Counted from the stretch's first letter, positions 5,763-14,256 are shown. The stretch is 17,211 nucleotides of DNA from Saprospiraceae bacterium (GCA_013361075.1 JABWAJ010000065.1:1-17211), one strand, 5' to 3'. Numbers and translations: made by a program. The notes: generated by a model from the sequence alone, not told the origin.

Positions 5763-6716
5763 ATGATGTTGTTTTGCGTTTATAAAACCGATATTGGGCT
5801 GCTCACCGCCTACGGCGAGGAAGAAGTGCGTCATGTGGCCGGGGAAGATGTAGTTTGGATTGACATGCTGAACCCGACGGCTGACGACAAAGCATTTGTA
5901 GAAAGTAAATTTCAGGTGGAACTTTTTACCCGCCAGGAAGCGGAAGAAATTGAAAGCAGCTCGAAATTTGGAGAAAGTGCCGCTGAAATTAATGCTAACC
6001 TGAACTACATCTACCACAGGAACGGCCAATATGGTGTGGATCCGGTGTCTTTCATCCTGAAAAGCAACCTGCTCATTACCCAGCGAAACATCGAACTTCG
6101 TTCTTTTGATGAAGTGGCGCGGTCATTCCGAACCAACCGGCGTCAACAAGCCAGCGGGCACAATATTTTTCTCATCCTGCTGGAAATGCGCATTGACATT
6201 GAAGCTGACTTTCTGGAAGATCTTTCTAAACAAATTTATGCAACCAGCAAGCGTCTGACGATTGAAAAAACATTGGATGAAGATGTTTTGATCGAAATCA
6301 GTAAACTTCAGGAGCTGACCATGTTGTTTCGCGAAAGCACCAGTGAAATGCAACGGCTCATTTCTGCGATCCTGAAAAGTGCTTATTTCCCAAAAGACGA
6401 ATACGAAAAAATCCGCGTCATGATCAAAGACGTTGGGTCTTTGCTGGAACATACTGCCTTCAACTTTGAGCGGTTGGAGTATCTTCAAAATACCTTCCTC
6501 GGTTTGGTAGACATGGAACAAAACAAAATCATCAAGATTTTTACCGTTGTTACGGTTGTTTTTATGCCTCCTACTCTGATCGCCAGCCTCTATGGCATGA
6601 ACTTTGTTCACATGCCTGAATTGAACTGGGCGGGCGGTTATCCCTTTGCTTTATTGCTCATGATCCTTTCTTCGGCCGGTACGCTGTTTTATTTCAAAAA
6701 ACAAAAGTGGCTCTAG
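5763..6716 (+). CDS. corA: CorA-family magnesium/cobalt channel
   Basis: A 317-residue CorA-type divalent cation channel. A cytoplasmic alpha/beta domain is followed by long helices rich in Glu (about 135-255), then two C-terminal membrane helices (about 259-278 and 293-311). The signature YGMNF occurs at the end of the first helix (GMN at 278-280 from this start), followed by a short loop with MPELNW and a second helix ending in a basic tail (KKQKWL). The family works as a homopentamer in the inner membrane. An in-frame TTG exists at 5757, but ATG 5763 or 5766 is the likelier start. It is divergent from the permease-repressor gene and shares an intergenic region holding operator 2, so co-regulation with the metal importer is possible. 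No partner gene follows in the same operon within 128 bp. Confidence 0.95.
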   Translation: MMLFCVYKTDIGLLTAYGEEEVRHVAGEDVVWIDMLNPTADDKAFVESKFQVELFTRQEAEEIESSSKFGESAAEINANLNYIYHRNGQYGVDPVSFILKSNLLITQRNIELRSFDEVARSFRTNRRQQASGHNIFLILLEMRIDIEADFLEDLSKQIYATSKRLTIEKTLDEDVLIEISKLQELTMLFRESTSEMQRLISAILKSAYFPKDEYEKIRVMIKDVGSLLEHTAFNFERLEYLQNTFLGLVDMEQNKIIKIFTVVTVVFMPPTLIASLYGMNFVHMPELNWAGGYPFALLLMILSSAGTLFYFKKQKWL

Positions 6717-6844
6717 TTTTTTTTATTCACCTGAGAGAAGGCTAATTTTTATCATTTGCTTAACACAGAAGTTGGGCTGGTTTTTCGTTTATGCTCCATT
6801 CGCAAGCCGCTGTTACAGGGGTTGAATCAAAAACATAGAATGGT

Positions 6845-7648
6845 ATGAGCCGAATCATTTTAAAATGGCAGTTGCCGGTATTGATAGCAGTAGTTATTAC
6901 AGGGCTAACCAATTGTGCCAACAGCCAAAACCTGAATCTTTTTTCGCCTGATTATGATGTAAAGCTTGGCAAGCAGGTTTCTGCACAAATTGCCTCTGAC
7001 CCAAAAAAGTTTCCGGTTCTGCCCGAGCGGGGCAACGAAGAAGTCTATCGCTATGTACGTGGTATTTCAAAAAACATCGTCAACTCGGGTAAGGTCAAAT
7101 ACCGGGATAAATTTGCCTGGGAAGTGAAAATCATTGACGACGACAAAACCCTCAATGCTTTTTGTACGCCGGGCGGCTACATTTATGTGTACACCGGACT
7201 GATCAAGTTTTTGGATTCAGAAGACCAGCTCGCCGGTGTAATGGGGCACGAAATTGCACACGCCGACCTGCGCCATTCTACGCGCCAGTTGACCAAAGTG
7301 TATGGCATCTCGGTCTTGCTGGAATTGGTTAGAAAAAACCCCAGCCCTTCCACTGTGGAGCAAATCGCCCTTGGCTTGCTGAACCTCAAATTCAGCCGCA
7401 CCCACGAAAAAGAGGCCGATGCACAATCAGTGGTATATTTGTGCAATTCACAATATCCTGCGGATGGCTGTGCCGGATTTTTTAAAAAAATGGAAGGCAA
7501 AGGTTCTAATCCTCCTGAATTCATCAGCACCCATCCCAACCCCGGCAACCGCATAGCCGCCATTGAAAAGAAAGCGGATCAACTGGGGTGCTCTCATGGC
7601 CAAACACGCCAAAGCGAATACCAGCGCATCAAGCGGTTATTGGATTAG
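6845..7648 (+). CDS. M48-family zinc metalloprotease, probable lipoprotein
   Basis: A 267-residue M48 peptidase. The N-terminus has a hydrophobic segment ending GLTNC (C24), a loose lipobox with Asn at -1, so the protein is probably exported and perhaps lipid-anchored. The zinc site is HEIAH at 135-139, and the third ligand is E188 in the SRTHEKEAD motif. The C-terminus has the family's STHPNPGNRI block (228-237). These match the BepA/LoiP-like, single-domain M48 proteins that work in the periplasm on misfolded or outer-membrane proteins; the substrate here is unknown. Four cysteines besides the lipobox Cys (C107, C200, C209, C249) could pair in the periplasm. It ends 4 bp from the convergent YwqG-like gene. 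Confidence 0.93.
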   Translation: MSRIILKWQLPVLIAVVITGLTNCANSQNLNLFSPDYDVKLGKQVSAQIASDPKKFPVLPERGNEEVYRYVRGISKNIVNSGKVKYRDKFAWEVKIIDDDKTLNAFCTPGGYIYVYTGLIKFLDSEDQLAGVMGHEIAHADLRHSTRQLTKVYGISVLLELVRKNPSPSTVEQIALGLLNLKFSRTHEKEADAQSVVYLCNSQYPADGCAGFFKKMEGKGSNPPEFISTHPNPGNRIAAIEKKADQLGCSHGQTRQSEYQRIKRLLD

Positions 7649-7652
7649 CCCG

Positions 7653-8447
7653 CTAGTAACAATCCCAGTAATAGCTGACTTCAGAAAAATCCAGATGGCG
7701 CAGTTTTTCCGGATGGATGAAAAATTGGGCAGTGCCCATATCGCCCCAAAGGATGCCTTTGCCAGGATCGGAGTCGAGCTGAAAAAGTAGCGTCAGGTTG
7801 CTGCCAGCAGGACGGGGATCGTATTGCGTAAAATGAGGATACCCGCCAATTTTATGGCCCCTGCTGGCCGCCAACCTTCGCCAGGCATCCTGCAAAACCC
7901 ATTCAGCTGCACCAAATTGCGCAAAAAAATCTTTTCCCAGAGTGGCTTCAAATCCACCATCGTCGGGTGGAAGGTAACCGCTTTGCAATGCGTATTCAAA
8001 AGCTAAACCAGCCCCGGGTTCTATGGGCAGGTCATCGTAGCGATAGCTGCGCAAAAAAGAAAAATCAGTGACCAACCCTTCTGTATTGTGGTGAATTTCC
8101 GGTCTGTAAATGACCCGGAAAGTACTTTGCTGCGAGGCCTGATCGGGGTTTTGACCATAGAGGAAATCGTCAAAAATGAAAAACTGCAACAGGCCCTGTC
8201 GGGGAAAATCTGCGATGTGGGGTATTTCTTCAAAATTGATTTGCGCCAAAAATAAAAGCTGGATTCCATCCGGGCTTACTGGCCAGGATTCGTGCTGCGG
8301 CCACCAGGGATTTCCTCCTAATTTTCCCGACCAGGGATGTGCCAACGGGGCTTGTGATAAAACAATCTTCACAAAATCTTTTCGGGTAGCAGCAAGTTGA
8401 TCCTGGAAAGGCAAAAGCGCTTCCGGCAAATTCAATGGCAGTTCCAT
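7653..8447 (-). CDS. YwqG-family protein (DUF1963)
   Basis: A 264-residue soluble protein of the YwqG/DUF1963 family. Features are a SGKLGGNPWWP stretch near residue 40 (the family's G-G-x-P-x-x-P area), a LFLAQINFEEIP strand, LLQFFIFDD, then GHKIGGYPHFTQYDPR near 194-209, and a C-terminal LLFQLDSD followed by ILWGDMGTAQFFI. There is no signal peptide or membrane segment. The biochemical role of the family is not established. It is flanked by a 4-bp convergent gap with the metalloprotease gene and a 121-bp divergent gap with the RND transporter gene. A 7-bp inverted repeat (TTATCTT...AAGATAA, 8451-8480) lies directly ahead of its ATG. Confidence 0.88.
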   Translation of the reverse strand: MELPLNLPEALLPFQDQLAATRKDFVKIVLSQAPLAHPWSGKLGGNPWWPQHESWPVSPDGIQLLFLAQINFEEIPHIADFPRQGLLQFFIFDDFLYGQNPDQASQQSTFRVIYRPEIHHNTEGLVTDFSFLRSYRYDDLPIEPGAGLAFEYALQSGYLPPDDGGFEATLGKDFFAQFGAAEWVLQDAWRRLAASRGHKIGGYPHFTQYDPRPAGSNLTLLFQLDSDPGKGILWGDMGTAQFFIHPEKLRHLDFSEVSYYWDCY

Positions 8448-8450
8448 GAG

Positions 8451-8480
8451 TTATCTTTTTGACGCGACAAGTTAAGATAA
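8451..8480. repeat. 7-bp inverted repeat ahead of the YwqG-family gene
   Basis: TTATCTT (8451-8457) and AAGATAA (8474-8480) are perfect reverse complements separated by 16 bp, starting 3 bp before the YwqG-family ATG on the minus strand. It could be an operator or a leader hairpin, or chance in AT-rich DNA. Confidence 0.3.
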
Positions 8481-8521
8481 TCGTGAACATATCCCACTCT
8501 CATCGGTTATCCAAAGCGTTG

Positions 8522-8535
8522 ATTCGTTCACGAAT
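8522..8535. repeat. 14-bp palindrome ahead of the RND transporter gene
   Basis: ATTCGT-TC-ACGAAT is a perfect 6-bp inverted repeat with a 2-bp centre, about 33 bp upstream of the transporter ATG, a position suited to a repressor site. No cognate regulator gene is present in the window. Confidence 0.35.
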
Positions 8536-8568
8536 GCCTGCTTTAGGGCAGCTGTTATCGTATAGGAT

Positions 8569-10812
8569 ATGATGAAATTCAGAGTAGGCATCCTTGCCCT
8601 GTTTGCTGTGTTGGCCATTGCCAGCGCCCTGCTGTTGCCTAAGTTACGCTTCTCTTTTGATTTCGAGCAGTTTTTTCCAAGTGGTGACCCTGATCTGGCT
8701 TTTTTCAAAGAATTCATTAAAGAATTTGAAGCAGACGATAACTTCATGCTTGTTGCCCTGCGCCGTGAAGAGGGGGCATTTGAACAGCAATTTCTGGAAA
8801 ACGTACACGACCTGACCCTGAAATCGCGCGACCTGCCCCATGTGCTGGAAAGCAATTCCCTGACCAAATTTTCTTATCCGATAAAAACGCCTTTTGCCAT
8901 AGTAACTACTCCGGCCATTCACATCTCGGAGCCCGAGTATTATGAGCGCGACCGGGAGCGGTTATTGAAAGACGAACGGTTTGTGCGCAACCTGATTTCC
9001 ACGGATGGCAAAACCCTGGTCGTTTTTTTGAAAACGGTCAGCAATATCCAGCTCGATCAGGCCCGCGAACTTATGCAGGCCCTTGACAGTCTTGTCACCC
9101 AATATAATTTTGAAGAATTTCACTACCTCGGCAGGCCCTATTTCCAAAAAGAAATGGTGGACATGCAGATCCGTGAAATCAAAATGTCCTTCATTGTATC
9201 TGGTGTTCTGGTCGTATTCATTCTTTTCCTGATTTTCCGGCGACCCATCGGGGTTGCAGTAGCCATCTCAGCCATCGGCCTGGGGCTGCTGCTGTTCATG
9301 GGGCTGTTGTCGGCACTGGGGCGGGAGCTCAACGCAATGGCTGCGCTTTATCCGGTGTTGATGATCATTGTTGGTACCTCCGATGTGATCCACATCATGA
9401 GCAAATACATTGACGAGCGAAACAAAGGCCGCGGGCGCGACGAAGCCATCCTCATCACCCTGAAGGAAATCGGATTGGCCGTGTTTCTTACTTCTGCCAC
9501 GACTGCCATCGGGTTTGCTTCTCTGTTCACCAACCGCATTCCTCCCATTCGCGATTTTGGCATCAATGCAGCCATTGGGGTTCTGGTCGCCTACATTACA
9601 TCGCTTTTTTTCCTGAGCGCTCTGCTTTCGTTTTTCCGGGCCGACCAGATTACTGTTGCTGCCAGATCCCAGATTCGCTGGCAAACAGCGATGCTGAACC
9701 TGTACCAGTTTACGGACCGTAAAAAACGATCAATTGTCTATGGTTTTTTAGCCGCTCTTCTGATTTGCTTTAGTGGTATGGCCCTGGTCAACACCAATTA
9801 CAACATCACCAACAACCTGCCCAAAAATGCAAAAATTACAGCCGATTTCCTGTTTTTTCAACAGGAATTGGCCAGTTTCCGGCCCATGGAAATTGCCGTG
9901 TATGCCCAGGGCGATTACCTGGCTACCGACTATGCAGTGGTGCGTGAAATAGACAAAACGGAGCAATACCTGCGCACCTTTCCCGACATCCAGGCCATTG
10001 GATCCATTACAGCGTTGTTTAAAAGCATCCACCAAATGAATCACGGCAACGCCGAATCAGCCTACCGGATGCCGAATGACAGCACACAGTTTGGGCAATA
10101 TCGCCGACTGCTTGATAAAATTCCGGCCTCCATGACCAACGTCATGATCAGCCGCGACGAAACCAAAACGCGCATCACCTCACGCATTGGCGACGTTGGA
10201 GCCGACAGCATCAAAAACATCGGCTTGCAGATTGACCAGTGGGTTGCTGCCAATACAGATACTTCCGTCGTGAAATTTTACCGCACAGGTACAGGGCTTA
10301 TTATCGATAAAAATGCGGAATATGCCCGCAAAAATCTCATACAGGGGTTGTTGCTGGCCATTGCACTGATTGGCATTTTGATGGCCTTGCTGTTCCGGGA
10401 TTTGCGCATGACAATTGTTTTTCTGCTGCCCAATATTTTTCCCCTGCTGGTAGCCGCGGCCATTATGGGCTTTGCCGGTATTGAACTGGAGGCAGGCGTC
10501 TCCATCATATTCACCGTCGTGTTCGGTATTGCTGTAGACGATACCATTCACTTTCTCAGCCGGTTTAAAATTGCACGCAGCCAGGGCCAGAATGTAGAGT
10601 CTTCCATAAAAATAACTTTTCTGGAAACCGGAAAACCCATGGTACTCACCAGCGTCATCCTGTTTTTCGGATTTTTGGTCATGCTGTTTTCCGTGCACCC
10701 GCCGAGTGTGATTGTCGGCACGCTGATCAGCTCTACCCTGCTCAGTGCCTTAGTTGGGGATTTGTTGCTGACGCCGGTGTTGATTCGGTGGTTGGTAAAG
10801 GAGGAGGGATAG
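8569..10812 (+). CDS. RND-superfamily (MMPL-type) transporter
   Basis: A 747-residue inner-membrane protein with the duplicated RND layout. A first helix (about 4-23) is followed by a large periplasmic loop (24-205), a five-helix bundle (about 206-356), a helix at about 388-408, a second periplasmic loop (409-588), and a second five-helix bundle (589-743). Each bundle has the conserved acidic fourth-helix motif: GTSDVIHI at 269-276 and GIAVDDTIHF at 653-662, expected to carry the proton-relay residues. MMPL/HpnN-like members export lipids, hopanoids or other hydrophobic molecules; the cargo here cannot be told. There is no membrane-fusion or TolC-like partner nearby, which fits the stand-alone MMPL type. 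Two consecutive ATGs make 8569 or 8572 the start. The last codons run into a cupin gene remnant, so the native C-terminus may have been altered. Confidence 0.92.
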   Translation: MMKFRVGILALFAVLAIASALLLPKLRFSFDFEQFFPSGDPDLAFFKEFIKEFEADDNFMLVALRREEGAFEQQFLENVHDLTLKSRDLPHVLESNSLTKFSYPIKTPFAIVTTPAIHISEPEYYERDRERLLKDERFVRNLISTDGKTLVVFLKTVSNIQLDQARELMQALDSLVTQYNFEEFHYLGRPYFQKEMVDMQIREIKMSFIVSGVLVVFILFLIFRRPIGVAVAISAIGLGLLLFMGLLSALGRELNAMAALYPVLMIIVGTSDVIHIMSKYIDERNKGRGRDEAILITLKEIGLAVFLTSATTAIGFASLFTNRIPPIRDFGINAAIGVLVAYITSLFFLSALLSFFRADQITVAARSQIRWQTAMLNLYQFTDRKKRSIVYGFLAALLICFSGMALVNTNYNITNNLPKNAKITADFLFFQQELASFRPMEIAVYAQGDYLATDYAVVREIDKTEQYLRTFPDIQAIGSITALFKSIHQMNHGNAESAYRMPNDSTQFGQYRRLLDKIPASMTNVMISRDETKTRITSRIGDVGADSIKNIGLQIDQWVAANTDTSVVKFYRTGTGLIIDKNAEYARKNLIQGLLLAIALIGILMALLFRDLRMTIVFLLPNIFPLLVAAAIMGFAGIELEAGVSIIFTVVFGIAVDDTIHFLSRFKIARSQGQNVESSIKITFLETGKPMVLTSVILFFGFLVMLFSVHPPSVIVGTLISSTLLSALVGDLLLTPVLIRWLVKEEG

Positions 10813-10994
10813 AATTCCGCTACCGGCCGGCGGCGCTGCCAGAAAACGAATTTTTAATCGTTCCCCGGGGCGTTGAACACCGGCCGGTGGCGGAAGAAGA
10901 AGTTTGCGTCATGCTCTTTGAACCGGGCAATACCCTGAATACGGGCGATGCAGCAAGCAATGAGCTGACGAGAACAGTGCTGGAAAAAATTTAA
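10809..10994 (+). pseudogene. Truncated cupin-domain gene remnant
   Basis: The frame through this stretch reads IEFRYR...PENEFLIVPRGVEHRPVAEEE...VMLFEPGNTLNTG...ELT, which is the C-terminal half of a small single-domain cupin (family members are about 110-120 residues). The retained part has the second cupin motif with its His (VEH). The N-terminal half with the HxH and Glu metal ligands is absent, replaced by the end of the RND transporter gene, whose stop codon (10810-10812) overlaps the first cupin codon in another frame. The only in-frame start is a GTG at 10788 inside the transporter gene, which would give 68 residues. I read it as a deletion product, not a working enzyme. Its stop overlaps the convergent YiaA-like stop by 3 bp. 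Confidence 0.75.
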
Positions 10995-11389
10995 TCTCTT
11001 TTCCCGAAATCCTGGCTGTCCCGCGTATTTTTCTGCACCGCAATGGCACCAAACAAAGCCAGCAGAAAAGCAAAGGCATAATACCCTTTTTCACTTGGCA
11101 GCAGGGCGGCGTTCCACAAGCCAATGACCAAAAGCACGATGGCCAGAATGGTGGAAAACCAGCTGATGCCGTAATAAATGTCCGTTACCGGAATGCCTTC
11201 CAGGCGGTCGCGTACGCTTTTTTGAACCGAAATCACGGAAAAAAGCCCGTACATCAGGATCGTGAAATAATACCCTTTTTCATTCAGTACCATATCGGAG
11301 CGCCATAGCCCGATCAGGTACCCGGCCATACCGGCACCCAGGGCAACCCAGGAAGCACCGATAAAAGCATTGGATGGTTTTTGACTCAT
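10991..11389 (-). CDS. yiaA: YiaA/YiaB-family inner membrane protein
   Basis: A 132-residue membrane protein built of two copies of the YiaAB two-helix unit. Copy one (about 9-63) has IGASWVALGAGMAGYLIGLW, then NEKGYYFTILMYGLFS and SVQKSVRDR. Copy two (about 72-124) has YGISWFSTILAIVLLVIGLW, then SEKGYYAFAFLLALFG and AVQKNTRD. The repeated G-L-W...EKGYY...VQK..RD pattern makes the internal duplication plain. Four membrane helices are expected. The family function is unknown. It is followed downstream only by the cupin remnant on the opposite strand. No consensus promoter was found in the 215 bp upstream. Confidence 0.88.
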   Translation of the reverse strand: MSQKPSNAFIGASWVALGAGMAGYLIGLWRSDMVLNEKGYYFTILMYGLFSVISVQKSVRDRLEGIPVTDIYYGISWFSTILAIVLLVIGLWNAALLPSEKGYYAFAFLLALFGAIAVQKNTRDSQDFGKRD

Positions 11390-11604
11390 AGTCGTAAACT
11401 GATTATTTTCGAATGTTTTAGAAATCGCAGAATAACTTTATTTCAAGCCGCCATTTAGGGTGTTTTTGCTTGGATAAAAGTACCCATCAAGCTGCATTTG
11501 GCGGCACGAAATACGTGGCTTTCGGCTCCCTGAAGGCAAAATATCCGATTGTACCGGAATAACTTTCGACCACCAACGGCAGAAAGCCTATAAAACCCCG
11601 GCAT

Positions 11605-12915
11605 TCACAAGCTGTTTTTTAAAATTTGCTCATAAGCCGTCTCCCATCCTTCCCACCCGTGTAAAGCAGAAAAAGAGCTGTTGTGCCAAAGTGTACTGAA
11701 GACGCCCCCCGTTGCGCGAACAGCATCCGACAGGCTGGCACAGACACCCACCGCAGCATCCGGCGAAAGCCCAAGGTATTGCTGCAAAGTGACCTCCATC
11801 ACCTGAAAAGGATGTATTACCAGCGGAGTTGTTTCTTCCCGCTCCAGGTCATACCAGTAAAAAGGAGCAGCAATACCTGCCCGGAACCCCGGTTGGTCGG
11901 CATAACCCATTGAATAGTCTTCCCGGATACCGGCATTCAGCAACTGGCGACAGGTATCCGGAAAACGCAACAGCAGGAAATGCTGCCGGCTTATTTGCAC
12001 CGGGTTGCCTGTAATTTGGGCAAGGCGGTCAATTTCAACTTCCAGGCGACCGGGCGTATGTGACGCTGCATAAGAAGGATGGATGCCTGTCGGATGGGTC
12101 GCCCCGATTTGGGCAATCAGACTTCGAAATCCTTTGTTTTTGAAAGAAATACAGGGGTCCAGCCGGCTGTAGTCGCCCAGCAAAAAGAAAAAAACTGGCA
12201 GGAGGCCGAAGCGTTGGTGCAAGGCATCCAAATATGGAAAAGTAAAGTAGGGGTCTTCGGCTTGCCCACGCCACACCGCTAAGCGATTGTTTAGCCGCCG
12301 CCATTGCCCCCGGGCTGCATCAGATGCCATTGCCCCCAGACTATGCCACCAGGGCCGGTGGCCGTATGCCCAGGCAATGTCCACATCATAAGTTGGCTGA
12401 AACCGATAGGGCAAGGGTTTGGAAGCCAAACCCGGGTACAGGATTTGCAGGGCCTGTGCCAATTGTCTGGCCCATTCATTGACGACCGGTCGTTGTAAAA
12501 ATCCGTTTTGCCCGGCGATGCTGCTGCCCGACGGAAACCGCCCGTGCACATCCCGCGTGGCAGGCAGGTATTCTTCATAACGGCTAACCAGAAAAAAGGT
12601 CGCTGCAAAAAGGTCGAAAGGGAAATGAGTGCCGGTTACAGAAGTCGGAAATAAAGCCGGGGTTTCCCCAGACAGAAAAAAATTGCAGGCTTGCGGACGA
12701 ATGCCGGTTTCTGACAATAGTCCGCAGGGCACCACCCACAGGGTTTTGCCGGTTGCGGGAAGCAGGCTGTAATTCAGGCGTGGTCCTTCATGCGCATCAA
12801 ACAGGCTGTGGTTGCTCGTAATCCGGCAGGGAATGTCCAATAACTGCCGGAACAGCAAATCCATTGTATAAGTCAGCCTTGGCGAAGGTGCTTCCGCAAA
12901 AATAAGCAGCGACAT
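11605..12915 (-). CDS. Polysaccharide-deacetylase-like protein (Bacteroidota type with N-terminal DUF7033-like region)
   Basis: A 436-residue protein with an N-terminal region (about 1-165, including FPFDLFAATFFLVSRYEEY) typical of Bacteroidota proteins annotated as polysaccharide deacetylase family, and a C-terminal NodB/CE4-like region. Candidate active-site elements are TYDVD at 175-179 (the aspartate motif), GIHPSY at 277-282 (the His motif), PGFRAG at 342-347 (the Arg motif), and LWHNSSF at 409-415. CE4 enzymes remove N- or O-acetyl groups from polysaccharides; the true substrate here is not known. No signal peptide is apparent, so it may act in the cytosol on lipid-linked or nucleotide-linked intermediates. 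It is divergent from hutI across 92 bp. It is a single-gene unit. Confidence 0.82.
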   Translation of the reverse strand: MSLLIFAEAPSPRLTYTMDLLFRQLLDIPCRITSNHSLFDAHEGPRLNYSLLPATGKTLWVVPCGLLSETGIRPQACNFFLSGETPALFPTSVTGTHFPFDLFAATFFLVSRYEEYLPATRDVHGRFPSGSSIAGQNGFLQRPVVNEWARQLAQALQILYPGLASKPLPYRFQPTYDVDIAWAYGHRPWWHSLGAMASDAARGQWRRLNNRLAVWRGQAEDPYFTFPYLDALHQRFGLLPVFFFLLGDYSRLDPCISFKNKGFRSLIAQIGATHPTGIHPSYAASHTPGRLEVEIDRLAQITGNPVQISRQHFLLLRFPDTCRQLLNAGIREDYSMGYADQPGFRAGIAAPFYWYDLEREETTPLVIHPFQVMEVTLQQYLGLSPDAAVGVCASLSDAVRATGGVFSTLWHNSSFSALHGWEGWETAYEQILKNSL

Positions 12916-12981
12916 GCCTGCAAAGTAAAAACAAAAACTGAAAGGACGTACAGCGCCCGTGAGACGTCAGCCTGAAAACGC

Positions 12982-12989
12982 TAACTTTG
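12982..12989 (+). promoter_or_regulatory. Bacteroidota -7 promoter element of hutI
   Basis: TAACTTTG matches TAnnTTTG exactly and sits 18 bp before the ATG at 13008. This argues against the in-frame TTG at 12987, which lies within the box. No clear -33 TTTG is visible upstream. Confidence 0.5.
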
Positions 12990-13007
12990 ACGGGTAAATC
13001 AGGATTT

Positions 13008-14246
13008 ATGGCTACAATATTGATCAAACACATCCGAACGCTTGTCCAGGCTTCCCAAACGCCGCTTGGTGTAGTGGCGGGTGCCCGAATGGGCGGGTTG
13101 CCGGTTGTTGAAGACGCTTTTTTGTTGATTGAAGACGAACAGATTTCTGCGTTTGGTTCGATGAATGAGGCTCCGAACGAGGCTGATTCAGTCATTGATG
13201 CAACCGGGCGCATGGTATTCCCCTGCTGGTGCGACTCGCATACACACCTGGTTTTTGCAGGTAGCCGGGAGGGTGAATTTGTAGACCGTATCCGCGGACT
13301 AACCTACGAAGAAATTGCACGCCGCGGCGGGGGAATTCTCAATTCGGCCCGCCGATTGAATGACACCCCGGAGGAGGTATTGCTGGAGCAAGCTTTGCAG
13401 CGGCTTCGCGAGGTACAGCGATACGGCACCGGGGCCATCGAAATCAAAAGTGGTTATGGCTTGAGTGTGGAGGGCGAACTGAAAATGCTTCGGGTGATCA
13501 GGGAGTTGAAAAAACACTCGAAAATGGCCATCAAAGCCACTTTTTTGGGAGCTCACGCCCTCCCGCCCGCATATCGGGAAAACCGGGAAGGTTACCTGCA
13601 ATTGATTGAATCGGAAATGCTGCCAGCCATTGAAGCAGAAGGGCTGGCCGACTACATTGATGTGTTTTGCGAAAAGAATTTTTTTAGCCCGCAAGAAACC
13701 GAACGCCTTATCCTTGCCGGATTAAAGCATGGGCTTAAAGCCAAAATTCATACCAATCAGTTTAACTGCATGGGCGGTATAGAAACGAGTGTTCGCCACG
13801 GCGCCATTTCGGTAGATCACCTCGAAGTGTTGAACGAGGCCGAGATCGAATGCCTGTTATCGGGCAATACCATCCCGACTTTATTGCCCGGTGCCCCCTT
13901 TTTCCTGAACGACCACTATCCGCCGGCGCGCAGAATGATTGAAGCGGGGCTGCCGGTTGCCTTGGCCACCGATTACAATCCAGGATCGTCGCCCTCCGGA
14001 AAAATGGCTTTTGCCATCACTTTGGCCTGTGTTAAAATGCGCATGACACCCGAAGAAGCCATCAATGCTGCGACCATCAATGGTGCGGCGGCTATGGAAT
14101 TGCAACATTCGCATGGCAGTATTGAGCAAGGGAAGGCGGCTAATTTTTTCCTTACAAAACCAATACCTTCCCTTGCTTATTTGCCTTACGCGTTTGGCAG
14201 CGACCTGATCGATCAGGTTTTTATCGGGGGTGCATTAGTGGCGTAG
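13008..14246 (+). CDS. hutI: Imidazolonepropionase (histidine degradation)
   Basis: A 412-residue amidohydrolase that opens the ring of 4-imidazolone-5-propanoate to N-formimidoyl-L-glutamate, the third step of histidine catabolism in the cytosol. Family features, numbered from this start, are the metal-binding DSHTHLVFAGSRE with H78 and H80, the KSGYGL segment (147-152), LGAHALP with H183, the third metal His H248 in KIHTNQFN, DHLE at 270-273, and the metal-binding Asp in ATDYNPGS (D322). Length is normal for HutI. Many HutI proteins have an acidic residue (HADE) where this one has HTNQ. ATG 13008 is preferred over TTG 12987 because of family length and the promoter box just upstream. No other hut gene (hutH, hutU, hutG) is in the window. 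Confidence 0.95.
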   Translation: MATILIKHIRTLVQASQTPLGVVAGARMGGLPVVEDAFLLIEDEQISAFGSMNEAPNEADSVIDATGRMVFPCWCDSHTHLVFAGSREGEFVDRIRGLTYEEIARRGGGILNSARRLNDTPEEVLLEQALQRLREVQRYGTGAIEIKSGYGLSVEGELKMLRVIRELKKHSKMAIKATFLGAHALPPAYRENREGYLQLIESEMLPAIEAEGLADYIDVFCEKNFFSPQETERLILAGLKHGLKAKIHTNQFNCMGGIETSVRHGAISVDHLEVLNEAEIECLLSGNTIPTLLPGAPFFLNDHYPPARRMIEAGLPVALATDYNPGSSPSGKMAFAITLACVKMRMTPEEAINAATINGAAAMELQHSHGSIEQGKAANFFLTKPIPSLAYLPYAFGSDLIDQVFIGGALVA

Positions 14247-14256
14247 TATTCTGCCG

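Noticed and set aside
9268..10698. Several long minus-strand frames within the RND transporter gene
   Set aside because: They are opposite-strand shadows of a clear 747-residue gene and show no domains of their own.
11415..11425. TTTTAGAAATC upstream of the YiaA-like gene, resembling one arm of the metal operators
   Set aside because: Only a half site; no TCTAAAA arm follows at the 4-bp spacing and the AAAAATATTTTT block is absent.
11427..11562. Plus-strand open stretch ending KYVAFGSLKAKYPIVPE in the 215-bp gap between the YiaA-like and deacetylase-like genes
   Set aside because: Short, no ATG start, and no family recognised. It might be a gene scrap, but nothing supports it beyond a protein-like look.
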